From Fertoeibacter niger (GTDB lineage: Bacteria > Pseudomonadota > Alphaproteobacteria > Rhodobacterales > Rhodobacteraceae): 64,000 nt of DNA. The notes under the pieces are model-generated. The model worked only from the letters and a program-made list of their open reading frames with translations, ran no database searches and was not told where the DNA came from. The stretch spans positions 310,001-374,000 of the forward strand of contig NZ_WHUT02000001.1 of NCBI RefSeq assembly GCF_009380135.2, given 5' to 3'. This document shows, piece by piece, positions 1 through 11,817 of the stretch. The first letter of the stretch is position 1. Each line of letters opens with the position of its first letter. The translations under genes were made by a program, and so were the position numbers.

Positions 1-13
1 GCGCTAGCGGCGG

Positions 14-703
14 TCAGATCAGCGCCACCCAGGCGCGGGCGATGGCCAGGCCAGCAGCATCGGCGCGCGGCCCGTGGCGGTCTGCCAGCAGCGGATGCGC
101 GCTGGTCCAGCCCGGTTGCATCGCTTCTGTTGCCTGAGGAAAATCGCGGGTCCAGTGGGCCACCACGGCGCGGTCAGCCTCGAAATGGAACTGCGTGCCG
201 TAGGTTTTCGCACCGATGCGGAAGGCCTGATTGGCCGCCAGCGCCGTGCCCGCCAGCCGCACGGCGCCGGGCGGCAGGGTGAAATGGTCGGAATGCCATT
301 GAAACGCCGTGACAACGGGCCCCGCCGCCGCCAGAACCGGGTCGGCACGCCCGGCATCGGTCAGGGGAACATCCGTCCAGCCGAATTCGCGCGCCGTGCC
401 GATCTGGTTTTCCGCGCCAAAGGCCCGCGCCAACAGTTGCGCACCAAGGCAGATGCCCAGCACCGGGCGGCCTGCCTCGGTCATCTGCCGCATCAGGGCC
501 GCCAGCCCCGGAAGGTAGGGGTGGCGCGCATCATCCCGCGCGTTCTGCTCGCCGCCAAAGACCACCAGCGCATCGGCATCGGCGGGCAGGGCCTCGCCCG
601 CCCAGGGGCGGTGCAGCACCACCTCGGCCCCCGCCTCGCGCAGCGCCTGGCCCACAAGGCCCTGCGCGGTCTGCGCCATGTTTTCCACCAATGCAACGCG
701 CAT
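14..703 (-). CDS. Class I glutamine amidotransferase-like protein
   Basis: A 229-residue stand-alone class I glutamine amidotransferase domain. Such domains release ammonia from glutamine using a Cys-His-Glu triad. The nucleophile elbow GICLGAQ puts Cys at residue 85, and the segment QFHFEAD gives His173 and Glu175; most relatives have QFHPE, so Phe replaces Pro between His and Glu. No synthase domain is attached, so the ammonia acceptor is unknown. It resembles the GuaA-like amidotransferases of unknown substrate rather than GuaA itself, which is much longer. It is divergent from guaB, with about 150 bp between them, so a shared promoter region is possible, but a link to GMP synthesis is only inference. 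The stop lies 14 bases from the left edge, so the gene is complete. Confidence 0.88.
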   Translation of the reverse strand: MRVALVENMAQTAQGLVGQALREAGAEVVLHRPWAGEALPADADALVVFGGEQNARDDARHPYLPGLAALMRQMTEAGRPVLGICLGAQLLARAFGAENQIGTAREFGWTDVPLTDAGRADPVLAAAGPVVTAFQWHSDHFTLPPGAVRLAGTALAANQAFRIGAKTYGTQFHFEADRAVVAHWTRDFPQATEAMQPGWTSAHPLLADRHGPRADAAGLAIARAWVALI

Positions 704-771
704 GTCCCACCTCTGCCAGCCCCTGCGCCAGCAGAACCACGCCGCGCCGCGCAGCGCAATATGCCGGGTAA

Positions 772-2301
<1,530 letters not shown>

Positions 2302-2346
2302 AACAATGGGTTGTGCGGTTATCCTCATGTCTTGCGTGAACTGTGC

Positions 2347-3504
2347 ATGACGCCTGCCGCGCGCCTTTCCGCCGCCATCGGCATCCTTGACCGGGTGCTG
2401 GCCGGCACACCCGCCGAACAGGCGCTGACCAACTGGGGCCGCGCCAGCCGCTTTGCCGGGTCGGGTGACAGGCATGCCGTGCGTGATCTGGTGTTCGACG
2501 CCATCCGCAACCGCCGGTCGCATGCCGCGCTTGGCGGGGCAGAAACCGGGCGCGGGTTGATCCTGGGCGGGCTGCGTGCGGCGGGGGTGAACCCTGACAC
2601 GCTGTTCACCGGCGAGGGCCATGCGCCCGGCCCGGTGACGGCAGGCGAGCAGCCGCAGACCCCGTCGGAACTTGCCGCGCTGGATTGCCCCGACTGGCTG
2701 GCACCCGCGCTGCAAGCCTCGCTGGGTGGCGATTTCGCCCCGGTGATGGAAACGCTGCGCCACCGCGCCCCGGTGTTCCTGCGGGTGAACACGGCGCGGC
2801 TGTCGCGCGACGCGGCCATCGCGCGGCTGGCCGCCGAAGGTATTGGCACCCGCCCGCATCCCCTGGCCGAGACTGCGCTGGAAGTAACTGGCAACGCTCG
2901 CAAAATCCAGATTTCGCCCAGCTATCTGGAGGGGCTGGCAGAGCTTCAGGATGCAGCCTCGCAGGCCGTGGTCGCGGCGCTGCCGCTGCATGCGGGCCAA
3001 AGCGTGCTGGATTATTGCGCAGGCGGCGGCGGCAAGACGCTGGCCATGGCGGCACGCGCCGAACTGCGGCTTTACGCCCATGACGCAGCCCCGCAGCGCA
3101 TGGCCGATCTGCCCGCCCGCGCTGCGCGGGCCGGGGTGGCGGTGACGGTGCTGGCAGGGGCCGACGTGCCCCGCCATGCGCCCTATGATCTGGTGCTGGC
3201 CGATGTGCCCTGCACAGGTTCGGGCAGCTGGCGGCGCGCTCCCGAGGCGAAATGGGCGCTGACCCCGGCAAGGCTGGCTGAGCTTTGCGCGCTACAAGCC
3301 CGGATTCTTGATACAATCGCCCCGCTGGTGGCAGCGGGCGGTCATCTGGCCTATGCCACCTGTTCGTTGTTGGAACCGGAAAATCAGGCGCAGATTGCCG
3401 CGTTCCGGCAGCGCCACTCAGGCTGGCATGTGACCGCCGAGCGTCGTTTCACCCCGCTGGAGGGTGGAGACGGGTTTTATCTGGCGGTTCTGGCGCGAAA
3501 ATAG
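2347..3504 (+). CDS. RsmB/NOP-family RNA cytosine-C5 methyltransferase
   Basis: SAM-dependent methyltransferase expected to place a methyl group on C5 of a cytosine in rRNA or tRNA. From the ATG at 2347 it has 385 residues. The two family cysteines are visible: Cys289 in DVPCTGSGS (motif IV) and Cys339 in YATCSLLEPEN (motif VI, the catalytic one in RsmB). The SAM-binding segment VLDYCAGGGGKTLAMA lies near residue 220. The N-terminal part is shorter than the NusB-like domain of E. coli RsmB, so the exact target cannot be assigned. An earlier in-frame ATG at 2311 would add 12 residues; the internal ATG starts the more typical MTPAARLSAAI sequence. Confidence 0.92.
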   Translation: MTPAARLSAAIGILDRVLAGTPAEQALTNWGRASRFAGSGDRHAVRDLVFDAIRNRRSHAALGGAETGRGLILGGLRAAGVNPDTLFTGEGHAPGPVTAGEQPQTPSELAALDCPDWLAPALQASLGGDFAPVMETLRHRAPVFLRVNTARLSRDAAIARLAAEGIGTRPHPLAETALEVTGNARKIQISPSYLEGLAELQDAASQAVVAALPLHAGQSVLDYCAGGGGKTLAMAARAELRLYAHDAAPQRMADLPARAARAGVAVTVLAGADVPRHAPYDLVLADVPCTGSGSWRRAPEAKWALTPARLAELCALQARILDTIAPLVAAGGHLAYATCSLLEPENQAQIAAFRQRHSGWHVTAERRFTPLEGGDGFYLAVLARK

Positions 3505-3532
3505 CGGCAGATCGCGCAGATCCCGTCAGCGA

Positions 3533-3547
3533 TTAAGTCGCGCTTAA
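3533..3547. promoter_or_regulatory. Candidate CtrA-binding box upstream of cckA
   Basis: The bases are TTAA, seven bases, TTAA, an exact match to the TTAA-N7-TTAA consensus bound by the cell-cycle regulator CtrA in alphaproteobacteria. It lies in a slightly longer inverted repeat (GATTAAG / CTTAATC, five-base centre, 3531-3549). Its end is 47 bp before the cckA start, a promoter-proximal position. Binding is inferred, not shown. Confidence 0.55.
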
Positions 3548-3594
3548 TCATTTGTGCCCGCTATTGTCAGCAGGCGATTCCATGATGGGCGGGG

Positions 3595-5883
3595 ATGGTG
3601 GGCAAGGCGGGGGTTCCGGCAGACAGGCAGGGCGCGGCGCGGCTGTGGCTGATGCTGGCCATTGCGGCGGGCTGTCTGCTGGCGGCCATTGCTCTGCCCG
3701 ACAGCGGGCGGCGGCTGATGGCGGCGATGGCGGGGTTGACCGTGGTGGCGGTGGTGCTGCTGGCGCGCGGGCAGGCATGGTGGCGGCATTGGCAGGACCG
3801 ACGGCTGGAGCAGCGTCTTATCCGGCTGATCGGGCTGGATGCCACGCCTTGCTTCACCACCGATGCCGAGGGCCTGATCGGTTTTCAGAACCGTGCGGCG
3901 GAAGAACGCTTCGGGCGGCGCGACAGGACCACGCTGGTGGCGGCGCTGCATGACCATTTCGCCAACCCGGCCTCGGTGCTCTACCGGCTGCAGAGCCGTG
4001 CCGCCAACCTGGGCGCGGCACGCGAAGATGTGCTGACAAGGCGCGGACACACAAGGCTTTCCGTTCACCGGCTGGGGCAATTGCGCTATCTGTGGCGGCT
4101 GGAGGAATTTGTGGATCGCGCGGCCTCGGGGCGCGGGGCGGAAACGCTGAGCCTGCCGATGCTGGTGGCCAACAAATCCGGCGTGATCCTGTTTTCCAAT
4201 GAGGCGATGCGCCGCCTGCTGGGCGGGCGGCCCAAGCGGCTGGACCGGATTTTCACCGTGGCCACCCTGCGCTCGGGAGAAGAGGTGGAGGTGGCGTCGG
4301 TCGATGGCCCCGTGCGCGCCATTCTGGCCGAGGTGGAAGGCGCGGGCGAGCGGCGCGAGATTTACCTGATGCCGGTGCCAGATCGCGCGGGGCGCGAGGC
4401 GGTGCTGGCGGATTTTGAGCATGTGCCTGTATCGCTTATGAAATTCGGCGGCGATGGCAGCCTGCGCGCCGCCAACCGCGCGGCGCGTGACCTGCTGGCG
4501 CTGGAGCCGGAGGCCGAGATCGGCTTTTCCGACCTGTTCGAGGGGCTGGGCCGCGCGGTGGCCGACTGGCTGGCCGATGTGGCCGCCGAACGCCTGCCCG
4601 GCGGGGCCGAGGTGCTGCGCCTGCGCCGTCCGGACGAGGATGTGTTCCTGCAGATCACCCTGCGGCGGATCGTCGAGCAGGGCCGGCCCGCCGTTCTGGC
4701 CGTGCTGAACGACGCCACCGCGCTGAAAACGCTGGAGGCGCAATTCGCGCAAAGCCAGAAAATGCAGGCGATCGGGCAGCTTGCCGGTGGAATCGCACAT
4801 GATTTCAACAATTTGCTGACCGCGATTTCCGGCCATTGTGACCTGCTTTTGCTGCGCCATGACCGGGGCGACCCCGAATATGCCGATCTGGTGCAGATCC
4901 ACCAGAACGCCAACCGCGCGGCCAGTCTGGTGGGCCAATTGCTGGCATTCTCGCGCAAGCAGAACCTCAAGCCGGAACGTCTTGATCTGCAGGAGGTTCT
5001 GTCAGATCTGACGCATCTGTTGAACCGGCTGGTGGGCGAAAGGGTCAGCCTGAAACTGGCGCATGCGCCCGATCTCGGCCCGATTCGCGCTGACAAGCGG
5101 CAGCTGGAACAGGTGCTGATGAACCTTGTGGTGAACGCGCGCGATGCCATGCCCGAAGGAGGTGTGATCTGCATCGAAACCGAGGCGCTGACCCTGCGCG
5201 AAGAGCTGCGGCGTGACCGTGCGATGGTGCCGCCCGGCGATTATGCGGTGATCCGGGTGATCGACACGGGGACCGGCATACCGCCGGAACGGTTGCAGAA
5301 AATCTTCGAGCCGTTCTTTACAACCAAGCGCACGGGCGAGGGCACCGGCCTTGGGCTTTCCACCGCCTATGGGATCGTGAAGCAGTCCGGCGGCTTCATT
5401 TTCGTTGACAGCGCCCCGGGCGAGGGCAGCATCTTTCATCTTTATTTCCCGATACATGACGGGCCGGAGGATGCGGCCGATCCGCCACCACCCCGGCCAA
5501 AAATGCAGTTGAAACAGGGCGACGGGGTTGTGCTGCTGGTGGAGGACGAAGCCCCGGTGCGCGCCTTTGCCAGCCGCGCCCTGCGGCTGCGCGGCTATAC
5601 GGTTCTGGAGGCCGAGAATGCCGAAGAGGCGTTGAAAACGCTGGAGGATCCGGCGCTTGAAGTGGATGTTTTCGTCACGGATGTGGTCATGCCGGGAATG
5701 GACGGGCCAAGTTGGGTGCGTCAGGCCCTGACCGCACGCCCGCATGTGCGGGTGATCTTTGTCTCCGGCTACGCCGAGGACTGTCTGACAGAAAGCCAGG
5801 CGCGCATTCCGAATTCCGTCTTCCTGCCGAAGCCGTTCTCGCTGAACGACCTGACGGCGACGGTGCAGGGCCAGCTGCACTGA
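3595..5883 (+). CDS. cckA: Cell-cycle hybrid histidine kinase CckA
   Basis: Membrane-bound hybrid kinase that in alphaproteobacteria feeds phosphate through ChpT to CtrA. The 762 residues read: two N-terminal membrane helices (about 15-35 and 40-62), PAS-like sensor regions (about 70-370), a dimerisation domain with the CckA-typical GGIAHDFNN and phospho-accepting His402, an ATPase domain (NARDAMPEGG, DTGTGIP, GTGLGLS), and a C-terminal receiver domain with Asp696 in TDVVMPGMDG. This order and the HDFNNLLTAI signature fit CckA well. A perfect CtrA-type box lies upstream, suggesting feedback. The start at 3595 is the best ATG in frame, although no strong ribosome-binding site precedes it. Confidence 0.95.
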   Translation: MVGKAGVPADRQGAARLWLMLAIAAGCLLAAIALPDSGRRLMAAMAGLTVVAVVLLARGQAWWRHWQDRRLEQRLIRLIGLDATPCFTTDAEGLIGFQNRAAEERFGRRDRTTLVAALHDHFANPASVLYRLQSRAANLGAAREDVLTRRGHTRLSVHRLGQLRYLWRLEEFVDRAASGRGAETLSLPMLVANKSGVILFSNEAMRRLLGGRPKRLDRIFTVATLRSGEEVEVASVDGPVRAILAEVEGAGERREIYLMPVPDRAGREAVLADFEHVPVSLMKFGGDGSLRAANRAARDLLALEPEAEIGFSDLFEGLGRAVADWLADVAAERLPGGAEVLRLRRPDEDVFLQITLRRIVEQGRPAVLAVLNDATALKTLEAQFAQSQKMQAIGQLAGGIAHDFNNLLTAISGHCDLLLLRHDRGDPEYADLVQIHQNANRAASLVGQLLAFSRKQNLKPERLDLQEVLSDLTHLLNRLVGERVSLKLAHAPDLGPIRADKRQLEQVLMNLVVNARDAMPEGGVICIETEALTLREELRRDRAMVPPGDYAVIRVIDTGTGIPPERLQKIFEPFFTTKRTGEGTGLGLSTAYGIVKQSGGFIFVDSAPGEGSIFHLYFPIHDGPEDAADPPPPRPKMQLKQGDGVVLLVEDEAPVRAFASRALRLRGYTVLEAENAEEALKTLEDPALEVDVFVTDVVMPGMDGPSWVRQALTARPHVRVIFVSGYAEDCLTESQARIPNSVFLPKPFSLNDLTATVQGQLH

Positions 5884-5920
5884 CCATGGCGGCCCGAGCG
5901 CAATGCCCCCGGGAGGCCCC

Positions 5921-6511
5921 TCAGGCCAGGCTTTCGTAAAGGGCAAAGTCGTCTGCGGCGACCTGGCGCAACAGTGATTCCGTTGCAGGCGACAGATCCA
6001 TCGTCGCGGCAGGCGAGACGTTCAACCGTGGCAGAATGATTTCACATCCCAGTTTTTCTTCCAGAAAATCAATGAAGTCGCCAATCCGGTCATAGCGGAA
6101 AAGATGGTCAACCCCGCGCCCGTTCTTGGGCTGCAAGAACCGCGCCTGCGAGCCGACGGCGGCAAAATCGGGCTGCGGATCGCTGGCATAGGCGCGCACG
6201 AAATCGTCAAAGCTGATGCCCGCCGTGCTTTTCGTGGCCTCGGCCAGATCTTCGCGCTGGCGGTAGCGATACCAGCTGCCCAGCCAGTCACGCGGCTCGC
6301 GCATCAGCGCCACAACGGTGAAGTCATGCCCCGAGGCGGCCTTGAAATAGGGGCCGAGAAAGCGGTGATAGCGCTGCACTGTCGTGTGTTTCAGCAGGGG
6401 CGGCCGTTGCACCGAGAGGGCAGCCAGTGATTCGAGCGCGGCCTCGATCGCCGTCGAACCCGTCTTTGGCGTCGCGAGAAACGCCAGTTTCTGATCCCAA
6501 AACACCAGCAT
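5921..6511 (-). CDS. Small sulfotransferase-family protein
   Basis: A 196-residue protein whose N-terminus contains TPKTGSTAIEAAL, matching the PAPS 5'-phosphosulfate-binding motif of sulfotransferases. Further on, MREPRDWLGSWYRYR resembles the 3'-phosphate-binding strand and helix. Related proteins move sulfate from PAPS to a carbohydrate or other acceptor; the substrate here is unknown. It is convergent with cckA (38 bp apart) and divergent from recA, with no partner sulfotransferase or polysaccharide genes nearby. I chose ATG at 6511 because the sulfotransferase motif begins close to it; the open frame continues upstream only as the antisense of recA. It is shorter than many family members. 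Confidence 0.8.
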   Translation of the reverse strand: MLVFWDQKLAFLATPKTGSTAIEAALESLAALSVQRPPLLKHTTVQRYHRFLGPYFKAASGHDFTVVALMREPRDWLGSWYRYRQREDLAEATKSTAGISFDDFVRAYASDPQPDFAAVGSQARFLQPKNGRGVDHLFRYDRIGDFIDFLEEKLGCEIILPRLNVSPAATMDLSPATESLLRQVAADDFALYESLA

Positions 6512-6604
6512 GCCTGCCCCTTTTTTCCATCCGGCCTCTTTGGGCCCGTCGGGTAAACTATCCCTTAACTGTTTTGCGAAAAAGCTGGTTCTGCGAAAAA
6601 ACTG

Positions 6605-6633
6605 TTGAAATGTTCCCGTTTTGATCGCATATG
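6605..6633 (+). promoter_or_regulatory. Candidate recA promoter (-35/-10)
   Basis: TTGAAA at 6605-6610 and CATATG at 6628-6633 are 17 bases apart, a plausible sigma-70-type promoter. It ends five bases before the SOS box, so a repressor on that box would cover the expected transcription start. Promoter calls from sequence alone are weak in GC-rich genomes. Confidence 0.4.
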
Positions 6634-6638
6634 AACGG

Positions 6639-6653
6639 GAACGTAAAATGAAC
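6639..6653. promoter_or_regulatory. LexA (SOS) box of recA
   Basis: The bases are GAAC, GTAAAAT, GAAC: a perfect GAAC-N7-GAAC direct repeat, the SOS operator known in alphaproteobacteria (the other strand reads GTTC-N7-GTTC). It lies 50 bp before the recA start codon. A matching box on the opposite strand precedes uvrA in this window, which supports the call. Confidence 0.85.
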
Positions 6654-6703
6654 ACCGCAAGGATTGCTGCCCGCGCGCGGCTGTGAAATAAGGAATGAGG
6701 CCT

Positions 6704-7777
<1,074 letters not shown>

Positions 7778-7785
7778 CAAAGGGT

Positions 7786-7812
7786 GCCCGTGCTTTTCGT
7801 CAAAGCACGGGC
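7786..7812 (+). terminator. Hairpin after recA without a T-tract
   Basis: An 11-bp perfect inverted repeat (GCCCGTGCTTT / AAAGCACGGGC) with a five-base loop begins nine bases after the recA stop. The following bases are GC-rich, so it is not a classical intrinsic terminator; it may stabilise the recA message or partly end transcription before alaS. Confidence 0.45.
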
Positions 7813-7893
7813 GCGCATGGTGGACAGGCCCGACGCGCCCCGCTAAACGGAACGCCGAACCATCGCCATCCGCCTGACAGGGGGCCGCCCACC

Positions 7894-10542
7894 ATGCCGT
7901 CGCTGAACGATATCCGCTCGACTTTCCTCGATTTCTTCGCCCGCAACGGTCATCAGGTGGTGGAAAGCAGCCCGCTGGTGCCGCGCAATGACCCGACGCT
8001 GATGTTTGCCAATTCCGGGATGGTGCAGTTCAAGAACTGCTTCACCGGGGTGGAGAAGCGCGATTATGTGCGCGCCACCTCAGCGCAGAAGTGCGTGCGC
8101 GCCGGTGGCAAGCACAATGACCTTGACAATGTGGGCTATACCGCGCGGCACCATACGTTCTTTGAAATGCTGGGGAATTTCAGCTTTGGCGATTATTTCA
8201 AATCGGATGCGATCCCCTTTGCCTGGGAATTGCTGACGAAGGATTTCGGCATCCCGAAGGACAAGCTGCTGGTCACGGTCTACCACACCGACGAGGAAGC
8301 GGCGGATATCTGGAAGAAGGTGGCGGGGCTGACGGATGACCGGATCATCCGCATCGCCAATGACGACAATTTCTGGCGCATGGGGCCGACCGGGCCTTGC
8401 GGCCCCTGCACCGAGATCTTCTTTGACCACGGCGACAAGATCTGGGGCGGCCCGCCGGGATCGGCAGAGCAGGACGGCGACCGGTTCATCGAGATCTGGA
8501 ACCTCGTGTTCATGCAGAACGAACAGTTTGCCGATGGTTCGATGATCCCGCTGCCGAAACAGTCGATCGACACCGGCATGGGGCTGGAGCGGATCGGCGC
8601 GCTGTTGCAGGGCAAGCACGACAATTACGACACCGACCTGATGCGCAGCCTGATCGAGGCCTCGGCCCATGCCACCAGTTCCGACCCCGACGGGCCGGGC
8701 AAGACGCATCATCGCGTCATCGCCGACCATCTGCGCAGCACGTCCTTCCTGATCGCCGACGGCGTGATGCCGTCGAACGAGGGGCGCGGCTATGTGCTGC
8801 GGCGGATCATGCGGCGCGCGATGCGGCACGCGCATCAGTTGGGGGCGACCGATCCGGTGATGCACCGGCTGGTGCCCGCGCTGGTGCGGCAGATGGGGGC
8901 GGCCTACCCGGAACTGACCCGCGCGCAGGCGCTGATCGAGGAAACGCTGCGGCTGGAGGAGACCCGGTTCCGCACCACGCTGGACCGCGGGTTGAAACTG
9001 CTGGAGGATGAGGTGGCGCGCCTGCCCGAAGGTGGCGCGCTGCCGGGCGCGGCGGCGTTCAAACTCTATGACACCTATGGTTTCCCGCTGGATCTGACGC
9101 AGGATGCGCTGCGCGAACAGGGCCGCGCGGTGGACACTGCCGGGTTTGACGCGGCGATGGCGGAACAGAAGGCCAAGGCGCGGGCCAGTTGGGCAGGGTC
9201 TGGCGAAAGCGCCGATGCGGCGGTGTGGTTCGATCTGGCCGAGGCGGGCGCGACGGAGTTTCTGGGCTATGACACCGAAAAGGCCGAGGGGCAGGTGCTG
9301 GCGCTGGTGCAGGGTGGCGCCGCCGTGGCCCGGGCCGAGGCGGGCCAGCAGGTTCAGATCGTGCTGAACCAGACGCCGTTCTATGCGGAATCGGGCGGGC
9401 AGGTGGGCGACACCGGCATTCTGCGCACCGACACCGGGCTGGCGCGCATCACCGACACGAAAAAGGGTCAGAGCCTGTTCATCCATCTGGCCGAAGTGAC
9501 CGAGGGCACGATTGCGCAGGGCCAGGGGGCCAGCCTGGTTGTGGATCACGCGCGCAGGCAGGCGATCCGCGCGAACCATTCGGCGACCCATCTGCTGCAC
9601 GAGGCGCTGCGCCGCGCGCTTGGCGATCATGTGGCACAGCGCGGCAGCCTGAATGCGCCCGACCGTCTGCGGTTTGACTTCAGCCATTCCAAGGGGTTGA
9701 CGCCTGAGGAACTGGCGCAGGTAGAGGCCGAGGTGAACGCCTATATCCGCCAGAACGGGGTGGTTGACACGCGGATCATGACGCCCGACGACGCGCGCGG
9801 ACTTGGCGCGCAGGCGCTGTTCGGCGAGAAATATGGCGATGAGGTGCGGGTTGTGTCGATGGGCAGCCTTGATGGTTCCGGCAAGGGGGCCGATGGGCGC
9901 ACCTATTCGCTGGAGCTGTGCGGCGGCACCCATGTGGGGCGGCTGGGTGAGATCGGCCTTTTCGTGCTGCTTGGCGATTCCGCATCATCGGCGGGTGTGC
10001 GGCGGATCGAGGCGCTGACCGGTGAGGGCGCGCTGGCCTATCTGGCCGAGCAGATGAAGCGGCTGGCCGAGGTGGTGGCGGTGCTGAAAACCGTGCCGGG
10101 CGAGGTTGCAGACCGTGCCCGTGCGCTGGTGGACGAACGCCGGGCGCTGGCCAATGAGGTGGCGCAACTGCGGCGTGAAGCGGCGATGGGCGGCAGTGCC
10201 GGACCCGAGGCGAAAGACATCGGCGGGGTGAAGTTCTTGGCGCAGATCGTCAGTGGCGTGCAGGGCAAGGATCTGCCGGGGCTGATCGACGAGATGAAGG
10301 CGCGCATCGGCTCGGGCGCGGTGCTGCTGATTTCCGACACGGGCGGCAAGGCGGCGCTGGCCGCGGGTGTGACGGCCGATCTGACCGACAGGTTTTCGGC
10401 CGTGGTGCTGGTGAAGGCGGCTGCCGAGGCTTTGGGCGGCAAGGGTGGCGGCGGCCGGGCGGATATGGCGCAGGCGGGGGCTGCTTCGGCGGCCAATGCC
10501 GAAGCGGCGGTTGAGGCGGCGGAAGCCGTGATCGGGGGATAA
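7894..10542 (+). CDS. alaS: Alanyl-tRNA synthetase
   Basis: Charges tRNA-Ala with alanine and edits mischarged Ser/Gly. The 882 residues are normal for the family. Seen in order: class II catalytic core (residues 1 to about 240, including [18 protein letters not shown]), tRNA-recognition helices, the editing domain with zinc-type ligands in NHSATH (His562 and His566) and CGGTH (Cys676 and His680), and a C-terminal C-Ala region rich in Ala and Gly. The ATG at 7894 follows CAGGGGG. The downstream DUF1330 gene starts one base after the alaS stop, so the two are translationally close. Confidence 0.99.
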   Translation: MPSLNDIRSTFLDFFARNGHQVVESSPLVPRNDPTLMFANSGMVQFKNCFTGVEKRDYVRATSAQKCVRAGGKHNDLDNVGYTARHHTFFEMLGNFSFGDYFKSDAIPFAWELLTKDFGIPKDKLLVTVYHTDEEAADIWKKVAGLTDDRIIRIANDDNFWRMGPTGPCGPCTEIFFDHGDKIWGGPPGSAEQDGDRFIEIWNLVFMQNEQFADGSMIPLPKQSIDTGMGLERIGALLQGKHDNYDTDLMRSLIEASAHATSSDPDGPGKTHHRVIADHLRSTSFLIADGVMPSNEGRGYVLRRIMRRAMRHAHQLGATDPVMHRLVPALVRQMGAAYPELTRAQALIEETLRLEETRFRTTLDRGLKLLEDEVARLPEGGALPGAAAFKLYDTYGFPLDLTQDALREQGRAVDTAGFDAAMAEQKAKARASWAGSGESADAAVWFDLAEAGATEFLGYDTEKAEGQVLALVQGGAAVARAEAGQQVQIVLNQTPFYAESGGQVGDTGILRTDTGLARITDTKKGQSLFIHLAEVTEGTIAQGQGASLVVDHARRQAIRANHSATHLLHEALRRALGDHVAQRGSLNAPDRLRFDFSHSKGLTPEELAQVEAEVNAYIRQNGVVDTRIMTPDDARGLGAQALFGEKYGDEVRVVSMGSLDGSGKGADGRTYSLELCGGTHVGRLGEIGLFVLLGDSASSAGVRRIEALTGEGALAYLAEQMKRLAEVVAVLKTVPGEVADRARALVDERRALANEVAQLRREAAMGGSAGPEAKDIGGVKFLAQIVSGVQGKDLPGLIDEMKARIGSGAVLLISDTGGKAALAAGVTADLTDRFSAVVLVKAAAEALGGKGGGGRADMAQAGAASAANAEAAVEAAEAVIGG

Positions 10543-10543
10543 G

Positions 10544-10834
10544 ATGCCAACAGCTTTGTGGATTGCCCATGTGATGGTGACGGACGCCGAGGCTTACGGC
10601 ATCTATGCCAAGGGCGCGGGCCCGGCGATTGCCGCGCATGGCGGCGTGTTTCTGGCGCGCGGCGGCCGCCATGTGCAGCTGGAGGGCAACGACCGCGCCC
10701 GCAATGTGGTGGCGCGCTTTCCCTCGCTGGAGGCGGCGGTGGAATGTTACCATTCGGCGGACTATCAGGCGGCGCTGGCCCATGCCAAGGGCGCATCGGT
10801 GCGCGATCTGGTGGTGGTGGAAGAGGCGGAATAG
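10544..10834 (+). CDS. DUF1330 family protein
   Basis: A 96-residue protein with the DUF1330 pattern: an N-terminal strand ALWIAHVMVTD, YGIYAKGAGPAIAAHGG in the middle, and a C-terminal FPSLEAAVECYHSADYQ, which together suggest a small dimeric alpha/beta (ferredoxin-like) fold. The biochemical function of this family is not established. It starts one base after the alaS stop and so is almost certainly co-transcribed with alaS. It is soluble, with no signal peptide or membrane segment. Confidence 0.9.
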   Translation: MPTALWIAHVMVTDAEAYGIYAKGAGPAIAAHGGVFLARGGRHVQLEGNDRARNVVARFPSLEAAVECYHSADYQAALAHAKGASVRDLVVVEEAE

Positions 10835-10966
10835 AAACGATTTTGTAACATAACGTCAGTTGCCCCGTGACTCGTGCCGCTGTATTTTTGGGCGGCAACA
10901 AGAAACGAAACGGGGCAGGTATGACATTGAGGGGCGTTCTGCCGTTCATCGGGCGGTGGTGCTGAT

Positions 10967-11761
10967 ATGTGCCGCTGGGCTGCCTACACCGGTGCGCCGA
11001 TCTTTCTGGAAGAGATCGTCAGCCGCCCGGGCCATTCGCTGATCCATCAAAGCCATTGCGCCACCGAATGCCGCACGGCGATCAACGCTGACGGGTTCGG
11101 CATCGCCTGGTATGGCGAGCGACCAGAACCCGGGCTTTACCGTGACGTGCTGCCCGCCTGGTCTGACCCCAATCTGCGCAGCCTTGTGGCGCAGGTGAAA
11201 TCCGGGCTGTTTCTGGCGCATGTGCGCGCCTCGACCGGCACGGCGACCAGCCGCAACAATTGCCATCCCTTCGTGGTGGGGCGGTGGAGCTTCATGCACA
11301 ACGGGCAGGTGGGCGGCTATGACTATTTCCGCCGCGATGCCGATATGATGATCCCCGACGGGCTTTACCCGCAGCGGCGGGGGGCCACCGACAGCGAGGC
11401 CTTGTTCCTTGTGGCTTTGGCCGAGGGGCTGGATGCCGATCCGAAAGGTGCGCTGGAACGCGCGGTGATGCGGTTCGAGGCGCTGGCGCGCGAAAAGGGC
11501 GCGGCCCCGCATTTGCGGCTGACTGCGGCGTTTTCCGACGGGCAAAGGCTTTATGCCGTGCGTTATGCCAGTGACGACCATGCGCCGACGCTGTATCACC
11601 GCTGGTCGGACACGCGGGGCGGGCGGGCCGTGGTGTCGGAACCGCTGGAAAGCGATGAATGCGGGTGGGAGCCTGTGCCCTCGGGCAGTTTTTGCGTTTT
11701 TGATGGTGATGCAGTGCGAGTGCAATCCTTCAGCCCCGGCGCGCTGAGCGCCGCTGCCTGA
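10967..11761 (+). CDS. Class II glutamine amidotransferase (YafJ/EgtC-like)
   Basis: A 264-residue stand-alone class II (N-terminal nucleophile) glutaminase domain. The protein begins MCRWAAYTG, so Cys2 becomes the N-terminal nucleophile after Met removal. LAHVRASTG, NCHPFVVGRWSFMHNGQV and GATDSEALFL are the usual glutamine-site segments. Members include YafJ of unknown role and EgtC in ergothioneine synthesis; no egt genes are nearby, so the acceptor is unknown. It stands alone, 132 bp after the DUF1330 gene, and is followed by a strong intrinsic terminator. Confidence 0.9.
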   Translation: MCRWAAYTGAPIFLEEIVSRPGHSLIHQSHCATECRTAINADGFGIAWYGERPEPGLYRDVLPAWSDPNLRSLVAQVKSGLFLAHVRASTGTATSRNNCHPFVVGRWSFMHNGQVGGYDYFRRDADMMIPDGLYPQRRGATDSEALFLVALAEGLDADPKGALERAVMRFEALAREKGAAPHLRLTAAFSDGQRLYAVRYASDDHAPTLYHRWSDTRGGRAVVSEPLESDECGWEPVPSGSFCVFDGDAVRVQSFSPGALSAAA

Positions 11762-11769
11762 AGCAACTG

Positions 11770-11800
11770 AGGCCGCACCGGTGACGGTGCGGCCTTTTTC
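11770..11800 (+). terminator. Intrinsic terminator after the class II amidotransferase
   Basis: An 11-bp perfect stem (AGGCCGCACCG / CGGTGCGGCCT) with loop GTGA runs directly into a T-rich tail on the plus strand. It lies 8 bases after the amidotransferase stop. On the minus strand no T-run follows, so it should not serve typA. Confidence 0.88.
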
Positions 11801-11817
11801 ATTGGTTTGACAGTGGC

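Noticed and set aside
6554-6569. TAAAC-N6-TTAAC upstream of the sulfotransferase as a CtrA site
   Set aside because: The first half-site has a mismatch; without other support it is too weak.
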